Positions 17,597-26,078 of a stretch of DNA of 64,000 nucleotides are shown here, piece by piece. Source of the stretch: Pseudanabaena sp. FACHB-1998 (GTDB taxonomy: Bacteria > Cyanobacteriota > Cyanobacteriia > Pseudanabaenales > Pseudanabaenaceae). The notes under the pieces were generated by a model. The model was not told where the DNA came from. It made no database searches and was given only the letters and a program-made list of their open reading frames with translations. A program made the translations under genes and the position numbers. Position 1 is the first letter of the stretch, and the number at the start of each line of letters is the position of its first letter. The stretch lies in NCBI RefSeq assembly GCF_014696355.1, contig NZ_JACJQA010000028.1, positions 1 through 64,000 on the forward strand, read 5' to 3'.

Positions 17597-18946
17597 ATGT
17601 CAACTACAGTTACTTCCATCCAAGAGAAAAAAGAAACTCTTAGCCCCAAAAATAAATTCAAAAGACCTTGGTTATTGGGGGTTTTGTTAGTTGTTGTATT
17701 AGGGGGCGGTTTTTTAATATTTAGAGCCGTTACAGGAGCAAGCTCTAATGCTAATAAAGTTAATGACAAAACTGAGATGGTTGAGTCGAAGTCTTTACCA
17801 ATTAAGATCAAAGCGAGTGGTTCCGTTGTTCCTGTGGAAACGGTGAATATCAGTCCTAAACAAGCGGGCAAACTCGTTGATCTTTTAGTGGAACAGGGTG
17901 CGCGAGTGACGAAGGGGCAGGTAATTGCCAGAATGGATAATTCCAACCTAATCCCTCAGCTTTATCAAGCCCAAGCCAATGCGGCGGCGATCGAATCGAA
18001 TTTAGTGAGATTACGCAATGGTAACCGCCCTGAAGATATTGCGGCAGCGCAAGCGAGAATTGAGTCGGCGCGAGGGCGTTTAGAAGCCGCAAAATCGCGT
18101 CTTGCTCTAAATAATTTACGAACTTCCCGCTACCGAGGTTTACAGACCGAAGGAGCCATTTCTCGCGATCGCCTTGACGAGGTGATTACTGATGATCGCA
18201 GCACGCAAGCGGAAGTTTTTACTGCCGAGGCTAATCTCGTAGAAGCGGTACGTCAATTTGAGCAAGTACGCAATGGGAGCCGTTTTGAAGATGTTGCCCA
18301 AGCTGAAGCGCAATTAGCCCAAGCGATCGCGGGGATTAGGATTATCGAAGTCCAAATTGAAGATACGATTATTCGCGCTCCTTTTTCAGGAATTATTACC
18401 CAGAAATACGCTAATGTTGGCGCGTTCGTAACTCCTACAACTACAGCTTCTTCGACTAATTCCTCCACCTCTACTTCAATTGTGGCGATCGCCAATGGTT
18501 TAGAAGTTATCGCGAAAGTTCCTGAAGTTGACATTTCGCAGATCAAAATTGGTCAAGAAGTAGAAATTATTGCCGATGCCTTTCCTTCGGAGGTCTTTAA
18601 GGGGAAGGTACGCTTAATCGCCCCCGAAGCGGTTCTTGAGCAAAATGTTACCTCGTTCCAAGTGCGCGTTACCTTGGAAACTGGCAAAGATAAATTGCAA
18701 TCAGGCATGAATACAGATTTACGGTTTATCGGTCAGCGTCTTGATAATGCTCTGGTTGTGCCAACGGTGGCGATCGTCACTCAGGAAGGCAAAACGGGAT
18801 TATTGATTGCTGATGAAAATGGTAAGCCTAAATTCCAAGCCGTCACCATTGGCACAACCGTAGAAAATCAAACCCAAATTTTGAGCGGTGTAAAGTCTGG
18901 CGATCGCATATTCGTCAAACTACCCGACACCAAAACCAAACCATAA
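17597..18946 (+). CDS. HlyD-family periplasmic adaptor (membrane fusion protein)
   Basis: The ATG at 17597 is preferred; a TTG six codons upstream (17579) is also possible. One N-terminal membrane anchor (WLLGVLLVVVLGGGFLIF, about 25-42) is followed by a lipoyl-like half-motif (VNISPKQAGKLVDLLVEQGARVTKGQ), a long alpha-helical hairpin (about 125-240) rich in Ala/Gln, a second lipoyl half (IRAPFSGIIT) and a beta-barrel C-terminus (IGQEVEIIADAFPSEVFKGKV). It would bridge an inner-membrane ABC or RND pump to an outer-membrane channel. No pump gene adjoins it. A Ser/Thr-rich loop (TPTTTASSTNSSTSTS) lies in the barrel region. Confidence 0.9.
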   Translation: MSTTVTSIQEKKETLSPKNKFKRPWLLGVLLVVVLGGGFLIFRAVTGASSNANKVNDKTEMVESKSLPIKIKASGSVVPVETVNISPKQAGKLVDLLVEQGARVTKGQVIARMDNSNLIPQLYQAQANAAAIESNLVRLRNGNRPEDIAAAQARIESARGRLEAAKSRLALNNLRTSRYRGLQTEGAISRDRLDEVITDDRSTQAEVFTAEANLVEAVRQFEQVRNGSRFEDVAQAEAQLAQAIAGIRIIEVQIEDTIIRAPFSGIITQKYANVGAFVTPTTTASSTNSSTSTSIVAIANGLEVIAKVPEVDISQIKIGQEVEIIADAFPSEVFKGKVRLIAPEAVLEQNVTSFQVRVTLETGKDKLQSGMNTDLRFIGQRLDNALVVPTVAIVTQEGKTGLLIADENGKPKFQAVTIGTTVENQTQILSGVKSGDRIFVKLPDTKTKP

Positions 18947-18956
18947 ACCAAACCAT

Positions 18957-18988
18957 AAAAAAAGGAGTCGCTAGCGACTCCTTTTTTT
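18957..18988 (+). terminator. Intrinsic terminator after the HlyD gene
   Basis: A perfect GGAGTCGCT/AGCGACTCC stem is flanked by A-run and T-run, 11 bases after the stop codon. It is close to a textbook terminator and is symmetric, so it could also serve minus-strand transcripts. Confidence 0.92.
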
Positions 18989-18994
18989 TGCACT

Positions 18995-19023
18995 CGAAAG
19001 GCGGCGTGATGCAACGCCTTTCG
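18995..19023 (-). terminator. Hairpin downstream of ndhN
   Basis: CGAAAGGCG..CGCCTTTCG sits six bases beyond the ndhN stop codon. The stem is imperfect in the middle (GCGTGATGCAA). Confidence 0.6.
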
Positions 19024-19028
19024 ATTAA

Positions 19029-19478
19029 TTAGGCAGCAACGGCCTGTTTAAGTGGTTGCCAAGTGACTTCACGACCACTGCCTGTTTCGATCACAATTTT
19101 TACGCGAGGATCGCGATCGGGGATTTGACTCAGGGTTTCTAATTCCTCTTTAGACAGATATTTACCTTCAATCAGCCACACCACTAAACCCTTAGATTTA
19201 GCTGGTAAAGCATTGAGGCGAAATTGGATTGAAGGAGGAATGAAATAGGTGCGAATTTCGGTCTTGCCAAGGTGAGAGGGACGCACACCATGGACACCTG
19301 TGAGGTAGCTATTCACATCACCCAAGCCACGCGCCGTAATGAAAAGAATCTCGTACCCTGCATTTTTGAGTCGGAGTTGGTAACGACCTTCATAACCACC
19401 TTCAGGCGGCACTAACATTGCTAAAGCCCCTGCTTTTTCGAGGTCTTTGACAATCTTGTCGGTTGCAATCAATGGCAT
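19029..19478 (-). CDS. ndhN: NAD(P)H-quinone oxidoreductase subunit N
   Basis: This 149-residue protein matches NdhN, a peripheral arm subunit of the cyanobacterial NDH-1 complex (photosystem I cyclic electron flow, respiration and CO2 uptake). Landmarks are DLEKAGALAMLVPPEGGYEG near the N-terminus, TARGLGDVNSYLTGVHGVRP in the middle, and KSKGLVVWLIEGK. NdhN is restricted to oxygenic phototrophs and so identifies the host group. The gene is alone rather than in an ndh cluster, which is normal in cyanobacteria. Confidence 0.95.
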   Translation of the reverse strand: MPLIATDKIVKDLEKAGALAMLVPPEGGYEGRYQLRLKNAGYEILFITARGLGDVNSYLTGVHGVRPSHLGKTEIRTYFIPPSIQFRLNALPAKSKGLVVWLIEGKYLSKEELETLSQIPDRDPRVKIVIETGSGREVTWQPLKQAVAA

Positions 19479-19623
19479 GGTGACATCCTATGCTGAACGC
19501 TAAATATATAGAGCTATGAGTATTTTATACCTAGAAAGCAAAATGATACTTAAAGCATCCTTATCATATTGATTGAAAGGTTTACCAATTTCCGCAATAA
19601 TTCTCACTCTGTCTTAAAACCCA

Positions 19624-19662
19624 AGAAGCGAGTTAAGGCGCAAAGCGCCGCAACTCGCTTCT
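19624..19662. repeat. GC-core hairpin, member of the GCGAGT family
   Basis: AGAAGCGAGTT and AACTCGCTTCT surround a GGCGCAAAGCGCC core. Flanks (AAAACCCA to the left, CAGCTATAAAA to the right) match parts of MITE family A, so it is probably a decayed copy. Confidence 0.75.
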
Positions 19663-19715
19663 AATGTCAGGGACTACAGCTATAAAACCTGGTTATCCAA
19701 AAAATCTTTAAAAAT

Positions 19716-19744
19716 ATAAAGGCGGCGCTTCGCACCGCCTTTAT
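19716..19744 (-). terminator. Hairpin downstream of the zinc-ribbon gene
   Basis: ATAAAGGCGG-CGCTTCG-CACCGCCTTTAT, 11 bases past the stop of the minus-strand zinc-ribbon gene. Confidence 0.7.
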
Positions 19745-19754
19745 CAAAAATTTG

Positions 19755-20138
19755 CTAATCGACAACTTGTACATCTATATCAATAGTGCCGGGGGGTGTA
19801 ATCCGCACAAATTTCTGCTGTTGCTCTTGCAATGGTTCACCGCAGTTAGGACATTGAAATTGACTGGCTCTTGAAGCCGTAAAGTTAGTATCACATATAG
19901 GACAATCGGCAGTTACAATGCTGCGCTTAACCCACCATTGCAAACCGAAAAAAGCAATTATAGGGACAACTGTAATTAACCCAACCAAAACAAACAATGA
20001 CTTAACTAACCAACCTAGCCCGATCGCACTAAAGATCCAGAAAACCAATAGAGTTGTGAGCCAAAAGCGCAAACCCGACCAGCGATCGCCATCGCCGCCT
20101 GAGCCATTGGGTAAGTTGCCAAATGTGTAGTATTTCAT
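19755..20138 (-). CDS. Small membrane protein with C-terminal zinc ribbon
   Basis: The 127 residues begin with a Gly-rich stretch (NGSGGDGDRW), then two hydrophobic segments (about 24-43 and 46-68), then a cytoplasmic-type zinc ribbon with CxxC pairs C79/C82 and C96/C99 and a charged tail. I do not recognise a named family. Four cysteines in this spacing normally bind zinc structurally. Its neighbours ndhN and KtrB are on separate transcripts, so they give little hint of its role. Confidence 0.75.
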   Translation of the reverse strand: MKYYTFGNLPNGSGGDGDRWSGLRFWLTTLLVFWIFSAIGLGWLVKSLFVLVGLITVVPIIAFFGLQWWVKRSIVTADCPICDTNFTASRASQFQCPNCGEPLQEQQQKFVRITPPGTIDIDVQVVD

Positions 20139-20235
20139 GTTGTTTTGTCCCTATATCTTATTGTTGGCTGGTAGCGATCGTAACACTCTTAACTAAGGTT
20201 GCAATTCCGCCTTGGGGTGTGGTTAATACCAATTT

Positions 20236-20280
20236 GCAAAAGTAGAGTTGGGGCGCAAAGCGCCCCAACTCTACTTTTGC
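20236..20280. repeat. Perfect palindrome with GGGGCGC core
   Basis: GCAAAAGTAGAGTTGGGGCGC and its complement around AAA. It is preceded by AATACCAA, a flank shared with the palindromes at 23419, 40223 and 53221 (the TATACCAA group). Confidence 0.85.
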
Positions 20281-20409
20281 CATAAGAGAAGGTTTTTAGA
20301 ATCACCAAATGGCTATGTCATTTTGTGATTGGGTATCAGAGATGTAAGTTTTACAAAACTCGATCGGCGATCGCTATAAAATTATTTTCAGTAGATCGCG
20401 GAGATAAAT

Positions 20410-21744
20410 GTGAACCCTGCTAGAACAATCTGTCTTGGTTTTTTTGCTGTCATATCCCTTGGCACTTTCTTGTTAATGCTGCCCCTATCTTCTAGCAATG
20501 GCACATGGTCAGATCCAATTACCGCTTTATTCACATCAACTTCAGCCGTCTGTGTCACAGGCTTATCCGTAGTTGATGTCGGCAAATTCTACTCCTTTTG
20601 GGGACAGTTGTTTTTAACCTTACTAGTCCAAATAGGTGGACTGGGCTATATGACCGCAACCTCAATCCTCCTCCTGCTAATCGGGCGGAGATTTAGCCTA
20701 CGCGAGAAAGTCACTTTGCAACAATCCTTAGATACCCCCGGAATTCGCGGAGGTCTGCAATTAGTCCAGTCCATCATCGCTGTGACTATGTTATTTGAGC
20801 TGACAGGCGTATTTGCCCTATTGCCAATTTTCCTTCAAAAAATGAGCTTTACCGACAGCGTTTGGCAAGCCATTTTTCATAGCGTCAATGCTTTTAATAA
20901 TGCGGGATTTAGCCTATTTACCGATAACTTGATGAGTTATGTTAATACGCCAATGGTGAGCATTATTATTGGCTTGCTTATTATCTTTGGTGGAATTGGC
21001 TATCAGGTGATTTTAGAGGGCTATCTGTGGTTAAGAACTAAATTTTCGCGCAATCGTGATTACATCTCCTTTAGCTTGACCTTTTGCGTAGCTACTAGCA
21101 CGACGATCGCCCTGCTCCTTTTCGGAACGATCTTTTTCTGGTTAACCGAATTTAATAATAACGAAACTTTAGGAAATCTGCCCCTATTCGATCAGATTGT
21201 GGGTGCTTGGTTCCAGTCGGTGACTACGCGCACCGCAGGTTTTAATACCATTGACAATGGCAAAATGACAGTCACAGGAATATTTATTACAATCGCCTTA
21301 ATGTTTATTGGGGCAAGTCCCGGAAGTACAGGCGGAGGCATCAAAACTACCACAGCGAGGATTTTGGCAAGCTGTACGGGTGCGGCGCTACAGGGTCGTG
21401 ATCAAGTTAATTTGTATAGATTACAAGTTCCCAATGGATTGATCTTAAAAGCTGTGGGTGTGGCTGTCGGTTCTTTGTTTACGGTGATCTGCTCTACGGG
21501 ATTGCTTTCCATGACCGATCGCAACTTGGGCTTTATTAATATTCTCTTTGAAGCAACTTCCGCCTTCGCGACGGTGGGCTTATCTACGGGCATTACCGCA
21601 TCCATATCGCCAGCAGGTAGATTGGTGCTAATTGCCACAATGTATATCGGTAGAGTTGGCGTATTACTATTAATGGCAGCAATATTTACTGAACCCCGAC
21701 CTAGTTTGATTAAATACCCTCAAGAGTCAATGCTAGTGGGCTAA
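20410..21744 (+). CDS. ktrB: Potassium uptake membrane subunit, TrkH/KtrB family
   Basis: A GTG start at 20410 fits the N-terminus (MNPARTICLGFFAVISLG); the ATG two bases upstream is in another frame and closes at once. The 444-residue protein has the repeated membrane-pore-membrane pattern of KtrB/TrkH: STSAVCVTGLSV for the first filter, VNAFNNAGFS for the second, TRTAGFNT for the third and TVGLSTG for the fourth. Each carries the filter glycine. It forms the K+ (Na+-driven) channel of a Ktr system with the cytoplasmic KtrA encoded just downstream. In cyanobacteria Ktr is important for osmotic shock response. Confidence 0.93.
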   Translation: MNPARTICLGFFAVISLGTFLLMLPLSSSNGTWSDPITALFTSTSAVCVTGLSVVDVGKFYSFWGQLFLTLLVQIGGLGYMTATSILLLLIGRRFSLREKVTLQQSLDTPGIRGGLQLVQSIIAVTMLFELTGVFALLPIFLQKMSFTDSVWQAIFHSVNAFNNAGFSLFTDNLMSYVNTPMVSIIIGLLIIFGGIGYQVILEGYLWLRTKFSRNRDYISFSLTFCVATSTTIALLLFGTIFFWLTEFNNNETLGNLPLFDQIVGAWFQSVTTRTAGFNTIDNGKMTVTGIFITIALMFIGASPGSTGGGIKTTTARILASCTGAALQGRDQVNLYRLQVPNGLILKAVGVAVGSLFTVICSTGLLSMTDRNLGFINILFEATSAFATVGLSTGITASISPAGRLVLIATMYIGRVGVLLLMAAIFTEPRPSLIKYPQESMLVG

Positions 21745-21754
21745 AAAAAAGACC

Positions 21755-21797
21755 AGAATAGTGTGAGACGACGACAAGCGCCGCCTCACACTATTCT
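21755..21797. repeat. Imperfect palindrome between ktrB and ktrA
   Basis: AGAATAGTGTGAG and CTCACACTATTCT are perfect arms, but the core (ACGACGACAAGCGCCGC) no longer pairs well. It sits within a probable ktrB-ktrA operon and may moderate read-through. Confidence 0.75.
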
Positions 21798-21826
21798 TTA
21801 ATTATTGTAAAAACAAGGAAATTTTC

Positions 21827-22603
21827 GTGGATATATCTTCTTTAAGCTTTTTTCGTAGCCTGCGTCCTGAAAATAAGCAGTTTGCAGTAATTGGGTTAGG
21901 TCGCTTTGGTAGAGCTGTATGTTTTACACTCGATCGCTTAGGGCATGAAGTATTAGCGGCGGACAAAGATGAGGATCGGGTCAGCCAATTACGAGCAGAA
22001 AATTTGGCGGCGCATTGTATCCAGCTAGATTCCACAAATCCACTCGCTTTAAAAGAATCAGGCATTTTAGAAATTGACACAGTAATTGTGGCGATCGGAA
22101 ATTTCTTAGAAGAAAGTATCATCACGACTTTGAATGTGAAGGAAGCGGGAGTCAAGCATGTAGTCGCGAAGGCTTCTTCGGAGGTGCATGGGACTTTGCT
22201 CAAAAAGGTGGGTGCTGATCTGGTCGTTTATCCTGAAGCCGAAATGGGTTGTGCTTTAGCGCGATCGCTGACTCAGAGGGGGATTTTAGAGCGCTTTGAG
22301 CTAGATCCCGACAATAGTATTGTGGAAGTTTTGGTTCCCGAAGAATTTCATAATAAAACGATTTTGGAATTAAAGCTGCGTGCTTATTATGGGGTAAGTG
22401 TGATAGCCGTCAGCCAAGATCAAAAGTTTGAAATTAATCCCGATCCTAATCAAAAGCTCCTACAAGGTTCGGCGATCGTGGTGATTGGCAGCAATAAAAA
22501 TATTAGCCGTCTGCCGATTTCCTGTGATTTATTTAATCCTGACGGTAGCTCCGTAACTACCCACCTCCCCTTACACCGTTCCTCCGAAGTAAAGCTCAAA
22601 TAG
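21827..22603 (+). CDS. ktrA: KtrA/TrkA regulatory subunit of potassium uptake
   Basis: This starts at GTG 21827. The 258 residues include an N-terminal Rossmann RCK domain with GLGRFG nucleotide-binding loop (about 23-28) and acidic AADKDEDRV, and a C-terminal RCK_C domain (about 165-235). KtrA forms a ring that gates KtrB in response to ATP/ADP or NAD(H). It is some 35 residues longer than typical KtrA because of a 15-residue N-terminal lead and a C-terminal tail (DLFNPDGSSVTTHLPL). It lies 82 bases after ktrB and is probably co-transcribed. Confidence 0.92.
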   Translation: MDISSLSFFRSLRPENKQFAVIGLGRFGRAVCFTLDRLGHEVLAADKDEDRVSQLRAENLAAHCIQLDSTNPLALKESGILEIDTVIVAIGNFLEESIITTLNVKEAGVKHVVAKASSEVHGTLLKKVGADLVVYPEAEMGCALARSLTQRGILERFELDPDNSIVEVLVPEEFHNKTILELKLRAYYGVSVIAVSQDQKFEINPDPNQKLLQGSAIVVIGSNKNISRLPISCDLFNPDGSSVTTHLPLHRSSEVKLK

Positions 22604-22637
22604 AAAAATAGCGGCGCAATGCGCCGCTATTTTTCTA
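22601..22637 (+). terminator. GC-core hairpin that begins on the ktrA stop codon
   Basis: TAGAAAAATAGCGGCGC-AAT- then the complement ending TTTTTCTA. The first three bases are the ktrA stop, so the element or terminator abuts the gene exactly. Confidence 0.8.
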
Positions 22638-22660
22638 TCGATGTCGCCAGTCTTGGTAAG

Positions 22661-22719
22661 ACAAAAACCCAGAAGCGAGTGGCGGCGCGAAGCGCCGCCA
22701 CTCGCTTCTGGGTTTTTGT
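22661..22719. repeat. Long perfect palindrome, GCGAGT/GC-core family
   Basis: ACAAAAACCCAGAAGCGAGT plus GGCGGCGC-GA-AGCGCCGCC plus the full complement. Flanks include GTCTTGGTAAG and, to the right, CCGACAGCTAT, related to MITE family A. Confidence 0.85.
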
Positions 22720-22745
22720 GTCCGTTTTAATACCAGTGCCGACAG

Positions 22746-23351
22746 CTATACTGCGTGGGACTGTTTCCATTTCCAGATTACGCCTGAGAGGGAATTGGTC
22801 AAAACATGAGCCACGATCGCGGATAGGAGATTACCCGTATAGATCGTCACTGCGCCCAGCATCATCCCCACCGCGATCGCCCAAACCGTATAGGACAAAT
22901 GCTTAGTACTCGCCATATGCAACGCCCCAAACACCACGCTGGTGATAATGAGAGCCAGTCCATTCATGCCAAGAGCCGCCAAAGCCACACCCCGAAATAA
23001 CATTTCTTCGCTTAATCCTGGTAATAAGCCTAACCAAATTAGATCAATCGGCTCTAAGGGCTTGAGTACCATTTCTAAATATTCCTGAGCCGCAATCCGA
23101 TAGCTTTCCCATAGTTCATAAATAAGGCTACTGAGTAAAGCAACTCCAAAACCAATACCTACGCCGATCGCCCCATGTTCAGGCTGCCAATAGAGGGGAA
23201 CCATCCGAATATCGGCAAGATACACCCATCCTTTAGAGATTCCTAAAAAAATAATTGCGGTTACTGCGATCGCAATTAGGACTTGCGATCGCGATAAAAC
23301 TTCATTCTTTTTTTCTGGTTTTGGGGTGGGAGCTTGTGAAAATAGAGACAT
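22746..23351 (-). CDS. CPBP-family intramembrane glutamic protease
   Basis: The 201-residue protein has several hydrophobic segments and the CPBP (Abi, CAAX protease/bacteriocin-processing) motifs: EE-x3-R as SEEMLFRG (E115, E116, R120) and a conserved His in FGALHMAS (H145). These are the catalytic residues of intramembrane metallo- or glutamic-type proteases. The substrate is not known; in cyanobacteria several copies per genome are usual. It is transcribed towards the ktr genes and away from the PLP enzyme behind it. Confidence 0.88.
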   Translation of the reverse strand: MSLFSQAPTPKPEKKNEVLSRSQVLIAIAVTAIIFLGISKGWVYLADIRMVPLYWQPEHGAIGVGIGFGVALLSSLIYELWESYRIAAQEYLEMVLKPLEPIDLIWLGLLPGLSEEMLFRGVALAALGMNGLALIITSVVFGALHMASTKHLSYTVWAIAVGMMLGAVTIYTGNLLSAIVAHVLTNSLSGVIWKWKQSHAV

Positions 23352-23418
23352 GGCGACAGCTTTTGAAATATCTAATTTAATTTAGTTTAATGGATAGGGA
23401 TTTGACTTAACTTATACC

Positions 23419-23452
23419 AATTCACAAAAGTGTGGGCACACTTTTGTGAATT
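23419..23452. repeat. Palindrome of the TATACCAA group
   Basis: AATTCACAAAAGTGTG-GG-CACACTTTTGTGAATT, preceded by TTATACC. The same stem, slightly altered, recurs at 40223 and 53380. Confidence 0.85.
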
Positions 23453-23469
23453 AAAAACTAAATCCCTGC

Positions 23470-24762
23470 TTATGCCAAAGAGGCGAGCGAAGAGACAAGG
23501 CGATTAATATCAGCGATCGTTGTTAAATAATGGACAGAAGCCCTTAGACAATCGGGATGTGGTAAGGCACGGATAAATATTTGTTGTTCAGATTCTAATT
23601 GTCGAGCGATCGCCGCATTGGGCTTTTGAGCGATCGCATTTTTAGCAACAGTTTGATCAATTTTAAAAGATACCAATCCTGACTCTGGGGCAACTTGCCG
23701 AATACAAGTAATATGCGGTAAAGCCTCTAAACTCTGCCATAAAACTTGGCTCAATTGGCAAATACGTTCATAGCGTTGTTGTTGATTGCCCCAACTATTT
23801 GCATGGGAGATCGCAAGGCGGAGAGCCTCATAAAGAGTATAGGTCGAGCTTGCCACCTCAAACTTAGCACCATCCCGCTTCCATTGTGGGATGGGCGCTT
23901 TACCCGTCAGTCCCCGCCATCCCACAAACACAGGCTCAATCTCGTCAAAAATTTCAGGATGAATATACAAAGCGCCCAAGCCTAGAGGCGCACACCACCA
24001 TTTATGGGTAGTAAAAGCATAGAAATCGGCGGCAATGTCATCGAGATTAAGGGGCAAAACTCCCACAGACTGCGCTGCATCTACCGCCACAAATATATGC
24101 TGATCGTAGGGGCGATCGTGGCAAGCTTTGACCATGGCCTTTAGGGGGATTACTTGCCCTGTATTCCAACAAATATGGCTCAGCATCACCATCCTTGTTT
24201 GGGGTTGGAGATGCTGTCTTAGCAAATCTACAACCTGAGAGCTATCTTCGCCTTCAGCACTAGCATTAAGAGTATTAGTGAGTGGGAAATAGTCAATTTC
24301 GATGCCAAACCTTTTTTGGATTTGGACAGCACCCGCAATAATTCCGGGGTGTTCACAGTCACTTAGTAAGAGGCGATCGCCTTGTTGCCAATCGATCGCC
24401 CATAGCGCAATATTGCAACCCACCGTCGTATTTTCGGTGAGCGTAATCGTATTGGAACTAACTTGAAATTCTTGGGCGATCGCCGCCTTGGTTGCATCAT
24501 ACTCGGACATCATCCAATCCCCTGCGGCATTGGAAAAACAGCCTAAAGTCTCGATATGCTGAAAATTCTTTGTAATCGAGTCTAAGGCTGCCCCACATAA
24601 AACCCCCTGACCACCGTAGTTAAAATAGGTACGGTTTTCGATCCCTAAAGCAGGAAAGTGCGATCGATGCGCGGACAGTTCCCGTTCGCGATCGCTCCCT
24701 AAAGTATCAGTCTCTAGATGATTGACAATTGCTGCTGAAGAAATCAAAACTAACTCCCACAA
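23470..24762 (-). CDS. Class V aminotransferase-fold PLP enzyme
   Basis: This 430-residue protein follows the cysteine-desulfurase/class V fold: NTITLTENTTVGCN near 95-108, HICWNTGQVIPL, AVDAAQSVGVLPL with the cofactor Asp, and the PLP-binding Lys in FYAFTTHKWW (about K253). It resembles cyanobacterial proteins annotated as isopenicillin N epimerase-like or cysteine lyase-like. The reaction cannot be told from sequence alone. No sulfur-carrier or suf genes are near. The start region (MWELVLISSAAIVNHLETD) is poorly conserved in feel, so translation may start later. Confidence 0.85.
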   Translation of the reverse strand: MWELVLISSAAIVNHLETDTLGSDRERELSAHRSHFPALGIENRTYFNYGGQGVLCGAALDSITKNFQHIETLGCFSNAAGDWMMSEYDATKAAIAQEFQVSSNTITLTENTTVGCNIALWAIDWQQGDRLLLSDCEHPGIIAGAVQIQKRFGIEIDYFPLTNTLNASAEGEDSSQVVDLLRQHLQPQTRMVMLSHICWNTGQVIPLKAMVKACHDRPYDQHIFVAVDAAQSVGVLPLNLDDIAADFYAFTTHKWWCAPLGLGALYIHPEIFDEIEPVFVGWRGLTGKAPIPQWKRDGAKFEVASSTYTLYEALRLAISHANSWGNQQQRYERICQLSQVLWQSLEALPHITCIRQVAPESGLVSFKIDQTVAKNAIAQKPNAAIARQLESEQQIFIRALPHPDCLRASVHYLTTIADINRLVSSLASLA

Positions 24763-24858
24763 AAATATTCAGCTACTTCTTAATTCTATCGCTATAACGA
24801 ATCAATGAGACAGACCACATCTTTAATAAAGCGCGGTAAAGGGCTTAGCCGTAAAATC

Positions 24859-24913
24859 AAGAACCAATTTTTAGGCGGCGCGTCTTCGCCGCGCCGCCTA
24901 AAAATTGGTTCTT
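24859..24913. repeat. Palindrome with GC core between divergent genes
   Basis: AAGAACCAATTTTTAGGCGGCGCG and complement around TCTTCG. It lies in the 216-base gap between the PLP enzyme gene and the epimerase gene, both of which point away, so it is not a terminator of either. Confidence 0.85.
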
Positions 24914-24978
24914 AATTAAGTCGTAGATCCCTAAGCGCTTTATTTATGCAAAAATTTTACTGAAGAGTTAATAAGAGA

Positions 24979-25917
24979 ATGCCCAAAAAAGTTTTTATTA
25001 CTGGTGCGAGTGGTTGTGTAGGTCACTATCTAATCGAGGAGCTTTTAGCGAAAACTGATTATGAGCTATATCTACTGGTGCGCGATCGCCGCAAATTGCA
25101 GATTGATCTAAGCGATCGCCCCAATGTGCATATCATCGAAGACTCTATGCAAAATATTGGCAAACATCGCGACCTGCTCCGCACGATGGAATTTGTCGTG
25201 AGTACCGCCGCAGGTTGGGGAGGGGAGGAAGCCTTTATGGTCAATCGTGATAAAACCATTGAGCTATTTTCTACCCTCGATCCACAGGTCTGTGAACGCG
25301 CCATTTATTTCTCTACTGCAAGTATTCTCGATTCCCATAATCAAATTATTCCCGAAGCAGGAAAGTTCGGCACAGCCTACATCGCTTCCAAACACGCTTG
25401 TTTAGAAACTCTGGAAAATTCGATTATTCGCGATCGCCTCATCACCGTATTTCCGACCCTAGTTTTTGGCGGCGCAAAGGATAAACCCTATTCCCATCTT
25501 TCCAGAGGACTTAAGGATATTCTCAAATACGTTCCCTATGCGCGATTTTTAAAGGCTGATGGCAGTTTCCATTTTGTCCATGCCAGTGATATTGCCCAAA
25601 TTATTACCCATTTGCTAATCACAACCTCAGTTCCCGATTCGCCCGCTCGCCTAGTTTTGGGGATGCAGCGCTTAACCGTACAGGATTTAATCACCCAATT
25701 CTGTGAATTTCTCAATTTAAAAGTTAGGTGGCAATTTGAACTGACTCCATTTTTAGTCGATGCAGTAATCAAGTTATTTCGGATCGAAGTTGCGGAATGG
25801 GATCGTTTTTGCATAGCCCAAAGACATTTCACCTATGATGTTGTCTCACCCGAAACCTTTGGTTTAGTTTCCAAATATCCTCGCCTAGCAAATTTACTAG
25901 CCGAAGTTCAAAAATAG
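24979..25917 (+). CDS. NAD-dependent epimerase/dehydratase family protein
   Basis: The 312-residue extended SDR protein begins with the Rossmann motif GASGCVG (9-15). It has an acidic DSMQ stretch after strand 4 and a YIASKHA motif holding the catalytic Tyr and Lys (about 132-138). The region FPTLVFGG is typical of NDP-sugar epimerases and related dehydratases. The C-terminal half binds the variable substrate, which is not identifiable. It stands alone, so a sugar, steroid-like or flavonoid-like substrate cannot be chosen. Confidence 0.85.
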   Translation: MPKKVFITGASGCVGHYLIEELLAKTDYELYLLVRDRRKLQIDLSDRPNVHIIEDSMQNIGKHRDLLRTMEFVVSTAAGWGGEEAFMVNRDKTIELFSTLDPQVCERAIYFSTASILDSHNQIIPEAGKFGTAYIASKHACLETLENSIIRDRLITVFPTLVFGGAKDKPYSHLSRGLKDILKYVPYARFLKADGSFHFVHASDIAQIITHLLITTSVPDSPARLVLGMQRLTVQDLITQFCEFLNLKVRWQFELTPFLVDAVIKLFRIEVAEWDRFCIAQRHFTYDVVSPETFGLVSKYPRLANLLAEVQK

Positions 25918-25946
25918 AAATAGCGGCGCTTCGCGCCGCTATTTCT
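25916..25946. terminator. GC-core hairpin overlapping the epimerase stop codon
   Basis: AGAAATAGCGGCGC-TTC-GCGCCGCTATTTCT. It ends ten bases before the 3' end of the minus-strand tRNA-like gene, so it may terminate both transcripts. Confidence 0.8.
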
Positions 25947-25955
25947 CTAAGAAAA

Positions 25956-26029
25956 CCCCTTGGGTCAGAATTGAACTGACGACCTCCTGTTGTTCAGACA
26001 GGCGCTACTACCAACTGAGCTACCAAGGG
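25956..26029 (-). tRNA. tRNA-like gene, anticodon GAA (Phe) with atypical features
   Basis: On the minus strand a 74-nt cloverleaf folds: acceptor CCCTTGG/CCAAGGG, U8-A9, D-arm from GCTC with AGTTGGTA, anticodon stem CCTGT/ACAGG with loop CTGAACA, five-base variable region AGGTC, and T-arm GTCAG-TTCAATT-CTGAC. The anticodon reads GAA. Unusual points are C1-G72 instead of G1-C72, discriminator G, C at position 37 (normally a purine), and a D-arm with one extra base and a C13-T22 mismatch. CCA is not encoded. It could be a divergent tRNA-Phe, a second odd Phe tRNA, or a pseudo-tRNA. Confidence 0.7.
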
Positions 26030-26034
26030 AAGAT

Positions 26035-26065
26035 TAATAAAGAAGCGCTAAGCGCTTCTTTATTA
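26035..26065 (-). terminator. Hairpin between the 129-aa gene and the tRNA-like gene
   Basis: TAATAAAGAAGCGCT-A-AGCGCTTCTTTATTA, 14 bases past the stop codon of the minus-strand gene at 26079. Confidence 0.8.
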
Positions 26066-26078
26066 AAAACTAGCGAAA

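Noticed and set aside
22619-22906. 95-aa plus-strand ORF
   Set aside because: Runs through two palindromes and the antisense of the CPBP protease gene; peptide is Arg/Ser-rich and not protein-like.
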